Assembly (NCBI GenBank): GCA_947000775.1
Contig: CAMQGK010000567.1
Location: forward strand, 24,377,001-24,441,000
Source of the DNA: Pterois miles
Taxonomy: Eukaryota; Chordata; Actinopteri; Perciformes; Scorpaenidae
Direction of reading: 5' to 3'
DNA length: 64,000 nucleotides
Position 1 is the stretch's first letter. Each line of letters opens with the position of its first letter. The position numbers and the translations under genes are program-made. Under the pieces are notes generated by a model, which saw only the letters and a program-made list of their open reading frames with translations, searched no databases and was not told the origin of the DNA. Below, piece after piece: positions 35,414 to 47,600 of the stretch.

Positions 35414-38400
35414 GTAAGAAATGTGTGTTTTACATGTGTGTCTAATCACATGCACATCTCATTCTGTGTTAATTTACTCATCGGTGGGCTGCAGGAGTCT
35501 CGCTTTGCATCTTGATGTTGTTGTGCACTTGTCTGCAGGTTTGAGCGAGTGTGTCGAGCACAGCTGCTCCAGAGTGTCACTCTTTGCACACACACACTGT
35601 TGATTTGTCATCCTGACCTTGTGGCAATCACTTGTGCATGCGTACATAGAATACGTTGTATGTACGTTGTCCGTGCTTGTCTGTTTGGAGTTTTGTCTCT
35701 TCAGTTGGAAATATACAAGAATTATTAAAAAAAAAAAAAAAAAAGAGGATAAACTGTATGTGCAGATTAAATCTGACTGTTAACCCCCAAAACGGCACAT
35801 TTTTCAATAATCTGGAGTTGCCCTAGCTGATGTGTGAATAACAAAATGTGAGAAATGACTCCGGGTTGCCCTCAGGGACAAGTGTCTGTTACGTTGCTTC
35901 TTTTGATGACCTGAATTAATGACACTTCCTTGTTACGTCTTTACCATTGACTGATTAGTCCATTCACAGTCACTGTTGGACCCATTTACTGCCTCTCTCC
36001 CACTGCGTGATCTATTAGCGCTGACCTATAGTCTCACACAGGGAAGCAAAGTGGTGTGTGCATATATGTGTGTGTCTGAATGTGTGTGTGTTAGAGAGAG
36101 GCAGACAGAGACAGGAAGCATGGAGGTCAGATGAAAGAGAAAAAGTGCGGAGAGAGAGATCGGGGTTCAGATGTTGAAAGGCCTGGAGGTCTGGATGGTC
36201 AGATATGCATCCAATCTGCTGCAGCCCATCACCAAACTGCTTCTGGATAATGGATAATTTGATGTTTTACTATTTAACCCTGATTTTGATGAATACAATC
36301 AGTGTCTTTTCTTGTCTTACTAGTCCTCATACATAAGATTATTGCATCTTCTTAAACTCTGCACATCTTTTCCTTGATAAAGACTGGGAGTGAGATGTTA
36401 TCAACAGCCTAAGCTGTTCTGGTTCAAAACAAATCTGCAATGCAAAGTGAGTAGCTTTTGTACGCAAAGACTGCAGTTGCTCCACAAGATTTGCAGCCTT
36501 GTAAAAGTAAAAGTCTGTCTTTCTGATCAAATCTCTCCTAATTATTCCTCCTGGACTGGCAAATCAAGTCTTGCACAAGCAATTCTCTCTGCTGTTTCTC
36601 CTTCCAGAGAAGTTTCATTTGCATCGTCTCTCACAAATGTGACTGAGGCTGTTTGTTTAATCACTGAGTAACAATAAGCTGGGAGTGTAATGCAATCTTA
36701 CAGTGGTTGTCTGAATTAATGGCAAAGAGAGTGTGGCGGGCTGATACTTTGAAGCAGCCGAGTTCGACTTATTCAATCATTATGACGTTCCACTCGAACT
36801 GAATCATGAATGTTTCATGAGCACGTCATGTGTGAGTAGTAGCGGCATGACCTACAGACCCACACATATTTAACTCTCGATGGATCTGAGGCTATTGCCT
36901 TGATTACCAGCCAGCAACAGGGCTTCTGGGAGACGTCATCATGTCCGTACATCTCTCACAGGCTTTGACCTTTAAGCTGCAGACGGTGAGGGGTCACATG
37001 GAGAGCACGGATTTGAGGATGAAAAGCGAGATGATGGAAGTTGATGAGAAAAGGGATTACACAAGTCAAGTGGTGGGAAGTGATTACTGCATGACCTAGG
37101 GAATCGATGAACTAAAATTTCAGGCTGAACAGGATGGAGGAAGACAAGGACACCCAGAAGAAGAAGAGCAGAGTTAAGAGAAAGAGATTAATAACAGCAG
37201 AGTCAGTGAAGAAGCACCTCAGAGCACTGAGTGGGGGAGCTACAGACGACGGAGCTGACACGAATTGCCACATTTTTAATTAATCGCTAACTCTCTCTTT
37301 CTGCTCACCACACCACACTGCCTGAGACAGTACAGGTGTGTGCTGGCATAGCAAACAGCACAATGAAGGAGTCGGTGCTTTTACTCTGCCTTTGACATGC
37401 TGGGACGACAGAGGTGAAGCCTGTTCTTTGTACAGTACAGTACGTCTCAAAACACGCGCCGCTAAGACACAAGCAGTCCAGTAAGCAGAAGCTGTGTGAC
37501 ATAGCTGGATGTAAGTGAAGCCTCAAGTGAAGCTGCTCAGGGCCGCATTTTGGTTTGAGTTGAACATTTCTCTACACAATCTGTTCTTTATGGTGGGGTT
37601 TATAGACTTTTTTTTTGCCTGCACACATACATTTTAAATCACACATTGCAATGGTGTTGTTGACTCTAGGTCACTGTTGTTGACTGAATATCCATATCCA
37701 GGCCCAATGTGTTAATGTTAATAAAATGTCACTAAGTGGATTAAAGTTAATCCTATATGAACACAAAGAGGCACTAATGACTAGAAAATGACCCAAAGTG
37801 ACCACAAAGATGCTGAAAATGACCACAAAATGACACAAAATGGAAGGAAGGAAAGGAAACAAAAAACAACCACAAAGAGACACAAAGTGCCTACAGCGAC
37901 AAAAACATGAGCACAAAGAGACACATAACAAAGAGACAAAAAATAACAACACAGAGATGCAAAACAACTACAACAGGCACAAAACAACAACAAAAAAGAG
38001 GCTAAACAGCTATAAATTGGGTGTCTAGCTCCTATGAGAGGTGGTGAGGCCTTTTGCATAATCTCTGCATAATGTCTCATAATCCGCCCATGATACGTGA
38101 CAAACAGTGTTTGTATTGGGTGGAGCTGTGTGCACACTGTGAGCAGAAATGTGTCCCTCCTCTACCTGGCATAAGAACTGCATGAACTCAGATACTCCTC
38201 CTCTGTGAAGCCTCTCACAGCTTGTGTGGCTGTTTGACAGTCAGCGGTGTGACAGACACATGTGAGGGTTGAAAAACATCTGCTCCCACAGCCCTTTATC
38301 CACCCACCCGAAGGGGAAAAGGTCGGGGATGTTTAGCACCCTGCTCCACATCGCAGTGTGGACCAGGTGTCAGCCGCTACTTAATGAAGAGTTGGGCCCC

Positions 38401-41400
38401 AGTGATTTTCAGTTTGGACTATTGATCTGTCAATCCGCGGCAGCAACATGGCATCCATGGTGGAATGGGGACTTGCTAATGGATACTATCACTCTAAACA
38501 TGGAGTATGAGATTAGGTGGTGTAAACTGGACAAAGAGGAAAGGATGTGAAAGCATGTGTTGAAGCTAGTGAATATTCAGTGAATCAAATGTAAGAGATT
38601 GTGGAGGTCTGGTTTGTCTCCAGTCTGAGAAAGGAGAGGAAGCCAGAGAGGGCGAGGGAGGACAGAGGAGGCCAGAGAGGAGGGAGGTGTTGCTTGAGGC
38701 TATAAATCAGAGATGTTGTTGATGCAGTGACAGAGCTGACTTTGTTTGACCAGCTGACAACAAAACGCTGTCACCGCTGCTGAAAACCCAAATCCATGTG
38801 TCCTTTTGGATATTTTCTAGTAGTACACGGTGATACATCAATCTGAGGGTAATTATAGTGCTGCGATCTGGACGTCGTCAAAGTGTTTCATCGTCTCTGC
38901 TCTGCATTTGATTCTCTCCTCTACCCTCTATCTCACTCCAACTCACTTTCACCTTGTTTTTTCGAAGCTGAAACCTCGTAAAAAACATTTGGAGAAGATC
39001 CAAGTGCACATTATAATTGTTAGCATTGTGTATGAACCCTTGAACACACTGCCAGTCTGCAGTGTCTCATCACTGAGCTAGCCTTGATGTAAGGACAGTC
39101 ATCGCCACCAAACTTTGACTCACTGTGGTCTGTCTGTAAAACGAATGGCTGTAAGAGGTGAGCAGAAGCAGAGTACTGCAGCAGCATCAATATCATTAGC
39201 AGCAACTGGGGCCTCTTTCTCTCCCTCTTAATATTCCCATTTTCTTTATTGCATCTTTCTTTTTCTTATGAGCTTCCTCTACCCTTCCTCATTAACTCTC
39301 AGATCACACACATGCGCAATAAAATGTGTTGGATTGATATTATCACACTTTCATGGTATTACAAGCCAGCATTTCCATGCAAATTAAAAGGCGGATAAGA
39401 AGGAGTTCATGTTTTAAAATCAATGTATGGGTTTTCTTTTTTGTGGTTTCGCAGCAGGGATGGGGTCCTGGTTTTCGTTCGGGGGTATTAAGGAATCGCC
39501 CTGCTTTATGTCCGGTCTGACACTTTGAGAAGACAAAAGGGAAATGGTTGTCATCAGGAACAAAGTGCTTGTGACCTTTGAAGCAAGCTTTGATATTCAC
39601 TCCCTCTCTGTCTCTCGCCTCCCTTCCTTTCCTCCCACCGCCTCACCACCTATACCTCTCTCTCTGCCTCGTTCTGTCTTTCCATCTAATCCTCCCTTCA
39701 TTCCCTCTCTCTTGTTTAACTCTGTGACCTTCCTCAGACCACACTTTACTTCACCTTCCATCTATTTCCTCATCCCTCTCTTCTCCTCTCTTCTTGCCTT
39801 GTTAGCCTCCACATTTGACGTCAAAAGCCAAACCGTAATTTCCTCCAAATGACAAAAAATCCTTAATAGCAATGCTCACTTTTGACAGCAAAGAGACACA
39901 AAACATCTACAAAGAGACATAAAATTACCATAAAGAGACACAAAACATCTACAAAGAGACACAAAATGACCTCCGAGAGACACACTACATCTACAAAGAA
40001 ATATAAAATGACCACAAAGAGACGCAAAACACCTACAACCAGACACAGAATGACCACAAAGATACACAGAATGACTAAAAGAGACACACAACATCGACAA
40101 TGAGACAGAATGACTACAAAGATACAAAAAAACAACTACAAAGAGACACAGTACATCTACAAAGAGACAGAGTGACTACAGATACACAAAACAACTACAA
40201 AGAGACACATAATAAGATAAGATAAGATGAACCTTTATTAATCCCTGGAGGGAAATTATCTTTCAGTCACATCCTGTCCAAGAAACATAAAAAGACAGTG
40301 ACACATAACAACTACAAAGAGACACAGAAAGACCACAAAAAGACAAAAACAGCTACAAAGAGGCACAGAATGAGCCAGACACACAACATCGACAATGAGA
40401 CAGAATGACTACAAAGATACAAAAAAACAACTACAGAGACACAAAATGACTACAAAGAGAAACTAAATAACTACAAAAAGACACAAAAATGACCATAGTG
40501 ACCTTCCTCAGACCACATTTTACTGCACCTTCCATCTATTTCCTCACCTTCCATCTATTTCCTCATCCCTGTCCCTTCTCCACTCATCTTGTTTTATTAG
40601 CCTCTGAATAAGCTATCAAAGCCTTAATTTCCTCCAAATGTCAAAAAAATCCTTAATAGCAATGCTTACTTTCATTCTCTTTTTCAGGGGTATATTTTCC
40701 TTTTTATAATGTCCTGTGTGTGCAATATGAGGCCCATGAGAAAGCCTAATGACAAGCGTGCAGCATGTTTTGCCACCAGTTTTGAGGGGTTAAGATGCGC
40801 AGTGTCGTTTGTCGACAGCCCATCTGAACACGTCCCCTTTAGTGGTGGGATGAGTCAGCCTCGTTACACACCTCGGGGAGCACGCTGTGCCTTCTCTTTT
40901 CCCGCTAAACAACGTCAATGGCCCTGTCCCTCGTCATATTAGGGGAGCAGCAGGGGGAGTGCAGACACAAAAGCACTCCCACGCAAATAGACAGAAAGGG
41001 TCACCCATGCAACGCACACAAACAAACGTAGACAGACAAAACACACAGCTGCCCATTATCTGTCCTACAGGTCATTCTAATCCTCTCTCAGCTGGGGACA
41101 CTTATAAAAGAAAAGATGGGGACACTTTGCATGTGCCTCTGCCTGAGCGTCCAGGAACATGTCTCTCTATGGATGCCTCTACGTATGTGTTGTCCTCATG
41201 TCTCTGCTCTGTGTGCAGCTCTCCAACCCGTCTGCTCCCCTTCCCGACCCCTGAGACAATGCAAAGAGCAGGAGTCAATTGAAATGAATAGGCAGCCCAG
41301 TGCAAGCTGGCTAGAGCTAAATGGAAATGTCAAGCTCACTACGGATCCCTTTTGTTTGTCTGTAGAAGGCCGTGTCTCACCAGGGAGCCCAAACAGAATA

Positions 41401-44400
41401 ATACCCGGTGACAGTCAATGCCTCACTGTTTCCATTTCATGTTGCCCCTCTCGCTTTAGCAGTATGTGGACAGAGAAAGAGACAAAGTGGCAGAATGGAC
41501 GGGCAGATCTACAATAGAGGAAGCGAGGCGATGGATTAAAGGGGACGTACATTGTGCAGGGTCTGCAATGGACCTCCAGCAGGAAGTTTATGAGCTTAGC
41601 AGCAAACTTCTCCTGCTACAAAAACACAAACAGGGATAAGATCACTTGGATAAACCAGATGAGAGGCTGCAGTTGTGTGTACAGTACATACTGAGGCGGC
41701 TGTATGGGAAACGACACATACGAAGAATCAGGGTGACCAGACAGAGACAAAAGATATCGTTGAAACAAGCTGTAACAAGAAACCTAAAATCAAGTACAGT
41801 AGCTCAACTAGGGTTGTCAAATAGCAATTAAAATATTGAATCGCAAATTAAACACATTTTTTAATCTGTTTAAAATGTACCTTAAATGGAGATTTGTCAA
41901 GAATGTAATACTTTTACATGGGAGTGGAAAAATATGCTTGTTTTATGCAAATGCATGATATATTCATTATTGGAAATCAATTAGCAACACAAAACAATGA
42001 CAAACATTGTCAAAAAACCCTCACAGGTACTGCAATCGATAATATGCTCAAATCATCACATGGCAAACTGCAGCCCAACAGCTGTCAGCGTGTCAGTGTG
42101 CTAACTGGACTATGACTTGCCCCAAACTGCATGTGAAGGGGAGACTGGCGGGTACCCATAGAACCCATTTACAATCACATATCTAGAGGTTAGAGGTCAA
42201 GGGAGCCCTATGAAAATGGCCAGTTTTCTTTGCCAAAATGAAGCACAAATTTGGAGTGATATTTAATCTCCTTTGCAACAAACTAGTATAATCAATTGAT
42301 TCCTTAGGTTTTGTAGTTTCATATGAAACCAGTGTCTTCACTCTAGCTTTAAAACTGACCATGCTACAACCTAAAAATCTCTAGTTGCAAGTTGCATTAA
42401 AGAAATTGGTGGCATTAAAACGAATTTTCCTTAATGCGTTACAGCATTAACTTTGACAGCCCTAAGCTCAACAGATGAGCAGCAGAGTTTTTAGACTTCC
42501 ATTTATTCCACAATGACTCCCTAAAGGAAGTGTATGGACATAACATAACATTTTTTTGCATTTTTTAAACTTGAAGTCGTCAGCCCAACCAACGCTGACT
42601 CAGATCACTTCAGATAATTTAGTACTCCCCAAGACCTATAAGCAGACTTGAATGGATAAAATCAGTGGGGTTTCCCTTTATCTTCAGGTGGGTCAAAGGA
42701 ATAAACTCGAAACATAATGAACACGGTGTTGGGACATGCTGACATTAATATCTCTTCTTTGAAATTACCCTATTATGACCCCACACCTAAATTTAGACAG
42801 ATCTGTTCTGTGCACAGGGCTGAGCTAAAAAAGATGTATTTCAAATTTAAAACATCTGTCTAAAAGAACCTGCAGCTGATACACTTAATGCTCATTCTAA
42901 AGATCCATATCCTTGAGGTTAACCGAATGTATTCTGGATTCATTTTTTATGAACATGGACAATCTGACCACCAGAAAAGAAGAAGAAACAGACAGAAAGT
43001 ACACGACCAGTAGCTGAAAACAAAGAATCAATAACACAGTCCGCCAAGATTCGACATGAAAGCAATTTAACTTTCCTGTGCAGAGGGTGACTGTGATGGT
43101 GTGGGGGGGGGGTGCAGTGCAGCAGCCCTACATGTACACACACTGTATATTGGCTTGTCGAGGCTTGTAAACTGCTTTGACGTCTCATTTATGTTTATTG
43201 ATGAATTCTACGTTACCGTATTGGCGTATCCCTAACGATCTGTGTGTTTGCGTGCGTGTGCAGGCACGTGTTAATGTGTGCGTGTGTCTTCTGCTGCACA
43301 TCCTCCAGTCTGGCAAGGACATCTTTAGTCATTATCTGGAGCCGGCTTTGTAATTTGTAATCAGCTGATAGTGGCTGAGGCTGTGAAGTGTGATGTACCA
43401 GACTCCTAGCTGCCATATTTAATCCAATCCCAGATCTATTACTGCAGAGGGGGGGCAGGACTACAGAACACACACAGGCGCTGTATGGCCAGTGACAGCT
43501 GCTAAGTGCATTGATGTCTCAGAGATGCTGCGATGCAAATCAATGTCTGAGGCATCTTCATCTGAGGAAGCGGACCGGGCATATCTTCACGCTGCACCAG
43601 CAAGTTTCACTGAACGGGGTTGGTGAGCGACAGTGAAGGACAGAGGCAGTATTGAGTGTATTTGATTGTTAGTTTATAGAACTAGTACAGCATGAAATAG
43701 ATAAGATATAGATTTTCGCCACTTCATGTCACGCATGCACTGAATGTCCTTAATGTGCAATATGCTAACACACTATTGTGTCCACGAAACGCTATGAGAG
43801 TTTTTTCAGGATTACTATAATACTCTTAAAAAACTAAAAAAAAAAAATCCCCTGAAAGAACAATTCACACATTCGTGCTTTCAGATGAAACTTGTGATCT
43901 TCAGATGTCAAGATCAGCTTTTAAGGATGTAAAAAATTATATTGCGCATGAAAGGTCATTCAAAATAATCTTAATTTGCGGTTAAAAGGTGCAAGGTTTT
44001 GGACCCTAACAGAGCTATGTATAATGCTTTTAAGTGTGAGTACACAGTATGTCCTGTATGCCGATGATGTGGGAAATAATCCCACTGATTGACTCATGGT
44101 CAAAAGTTAGTGACAGTAACATGCCAAAAGAAAAAAAAAAGGTTGCAGTGCAATTAAAAAAGACAAGGAAAGAGAAAACCCCTCCAAGCAAACATGCATA
44201 TAAACAGTGTAGGTTTGAAATTCTTTAAAAAAAAAAATGTTTGGCAAATGTATCCTCATACAACCATTCATATGATTTCTTACGCAAAGTTAATCCTCAT
44301 TTTTCGTGCGTTTTCCTATAAGTGTGCAGCAACAAGTACAGGGTTTGGGTTAAAATAACATCGTAAGTAGTGTAAGTTACGTATGGAAGTTACCTGACAA

Positions 44401-44637
44401 AAATGGTGCTGCATGAAGTGTTGCAGACATGCAGCCACTTTCCCAGTAAAAGTCTCCACCACACATTTAGTTTAGTTTAGCAGGTTGTCTGCTGTGTGTC
44501 TGCCCGGTGTAACAACACTCTGTAGCTGAGCTTAACTTTAGAAATTGTCCAACAAACAGTGTGTGTGCAGCGTTAGCAGCTGCTAGCGTTGCCAGTGGCT
44601 TCGTGCCTGCTGTAGCGTAACTTCAACGAGTTTCAAC

Positions 44638-44686
<49 letters not shown>

Positions 44687-47600
44687 AACGGTGAGTGTGG
44701 GTTTGTTGGTGGTGTTATAGCTGTGAACGTAGCTGTAGCAGACAGTGTGTGTGCAGTTTATTTGTCAGTGAATAAATGCTACGAGGCTACAAGCTACAAC
44801 TCCTCAGCTGGAAGTCCAGAGCCAACTTCCTGTATCTCAGTCGGCTCTTTCTTAAGGTGGACCAGCTTTTCTCCTAAAGTGACGAGCCGCTACTCTGCGT
44901 TTTTCTCTGGTTTTTAATTAATTATTAATATTTATTCTAACTCTTTAACCAATAGCATTAATGGGTTAATTGCTTGATGTCAGTTATCGGTTAAGTGGTT
45001 AATTATTAACATCCCTAATGACAACAATTCATTTAACATCCAAACAACAAGTGTAAATAAAGCCAGTATCTTGCTTACCGTCTCCTCCAGGTTTGAGCTC
45101 CTAACCTGTAAACACAACGCTCAGATGATGGGAATCACCTGGGAATACTATGCGCCCATGGCGACAGGGGGAAGCAGAGAATAGAGCAGGACAACAAAGG
45201 AAGACGTGTAACGAGCCTGTTCAGTACAATCACCAACCTGTATTTCCACGTGAGAGACAGAAAGCTGCGCTCCTCCCGTCTGATGCAGGCCCACAGAGGT
45301 CATGCTTTGGTAGAGGCAGCAGTGGAATAAATCACATCCAGGCCTTTGTGTCCATGTTTTTTTTAGCAAAAAAATGAGAGAGAAGTGGTTCCCCCCTGCT
45401 GGGCTATTCAGCAGACCTGTGTGTGAAAGAAAGCAATAGAGCTGGAATAAATAAACAAGAGTGGTAAGGGAAATATTCAATATGGCAACATGGAGGAGAA
45501 AGTGTGATAGTATACTGCATGTCGCGGATATGCAGAGACGATTGAAAAAGAGAGGCAGACGGGGAGAGATGGGGCGTCCTTGTGCTTTGTTTTAGGAGCT
45601 AAACTGCCTGCGGCAGAGAGGCAGGCAGTAGTGAACTCAGCAAATTGCCTCGTCTGTGATGCTGCACGTTGCCCTCCTGTTTTTGTTGTGGCTTTACTCT
45701 TTATTAGAGATAACAATTTGGCCAAAGGCAGAGGCAGATGCTGCTGGAATTACACAGCAGGTGTAGATAAAGAGGAAAAGGGGAGGTAGCAATAAACAGA
45801 GGAAGGATTACACAGTAAGGTAGCTGGTTAAACGTGGTACATACTGACTGGGGACGATAACAGATGTGACATTTTTTTGCATATGGCAGACTGAAAGGCT
45901 GTTGGCGGTGCTGAAAATCTTCCACATGATTCAAATAAAGTCCTAATCTCTGTATACTGTGTATTTACATTTGTACAGTTAAGCATTTTTTTCAATCAAT
46001 CATTCAAACTTCATTTGTTTAGTACCTTTCAAACAAATCAAATGTGCTTCAAAGTGCTTTACAAGTGATTGACAAATAAACTGACAAATGTTACAATGAT
46101 TAACAGTTACTGTAATTAAAGTAGTAAAATGTTGATAAAACAAAATGAGTGAAATAGTACAACAGTACTTAATAATTTAAAAAAATATTTTAAAAAGTCA
46201 GAATATTAGGAATAAAGTCATAACTTTACGAGAAAGAAGTTGTAATATTACCAGAATAATATTTTTAGTATTCTCATAATACTACAACTTTTTCTCTTAA
46301 ACTTATGACTTTACTCTCGTAATACTAAGATTTTTTTTTCTCGTAAATTTAGGACTGTATTCTCATAATACTGTGACTTTATTTTCTTAAATATATGACT
46401 TTATTCTCAAAATCTCAGATTTATTTATTTTCCTCAGTCTTGCCCTTGTAGAGTATAAAATAGTATAAATAATAAAACCACTACATGAAAGCCAGACTCA
46501 ACAGATGGGATTTTAGTTTACGTTTCGTAACATCAATATTTTCAGCTCCCCTCATCCTCTGGAAAGCTGGTCCAGCAGTAACGACTGGCAGCAGCATCTC
46601 CAGATCTTATTGTTCTAACTAAAAGAGAGGAACCAGAGGATCGGAGGGGTCCTCCTGGTTCATAAACCAAAAGCATTTTCTGAGCATTTCTGATTTTCAT
46701 GCAATTAATTTGCACATAAATATATTTTTTCAAATTGGTGTATTTGTCATGAGTACTCTCACACAGACTGCGAATATCGTTGTGCAGAACTTACATATAA
46801 CAACAGAGAGGCTCCATAGTCCAAAACATGATGGCAAACTACTGTATATTAGTCCTTTCAGCCTTGACAGAGGCAGAGCACACCAGATCTACTCCTTTCA
46901 TTCTTACCTTTCACAATCAATGCCCTTGCCACGTACACTGCGTAACTATTTACCAGAGGAAAATTCACTCGGAGCATTTCACTAAAAGGAAACTAAACCA
47001 GCTTACAGTTAGTTGTTTAAGCTATATAACAATTTACGTCAGACAAACTGCCAGACACAACTCCTCATCAATAGGATCCCAGTTCTGGCCTCTGCCTGTG
47101 AAAATCTATTCAAGCCTTTGATTGAAAAAGTGTTGCAACTGTCACAAATTCACATCACTGTCAGTATGAGGAGTTTGATTAGGGCTGTCAAAGTTAATGC
47201 GATAATGCGTTAACGCAAATTCGTTTTAACGCATTAACGCAACTTGTGATTTTTAGGTTGTAGCCGGTTCAGTCTTAAAGCTATAGGCTAGAAAACCTAA
47301 GAAAACATTGGTACCAACCATGTCATACTAGCTTGTCGCAAAGGAGGCTAAACATACACTAAATTTTGGCAGGGAAAAACAGTCCATTTTCAAAGGGGTC
47401 CCTTGACCTCTGACCTCAAGATATGTGAATGAAAATGGGTTGTATGGGTACCCACAAATCTCCCCTTTACAGATATGCCCACTTTATGATAATCACATGC
47501 ACTTTGGGGCAAGTCATAATCAAGTCAGCATGCTCACAGCTGTTTGTCATATTATGATTTGAGCATTTTTGTATTCTAAATGCAGTACCTGAGAGGGTTG

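Noticed and set aside
37840..38028. Lys/Arg/His-rich peptides (also 39,882-40,103) as basic DNA-binding proteins
   Set aside because: Translations of the ACAAAGAGACACAAA minisatellite.
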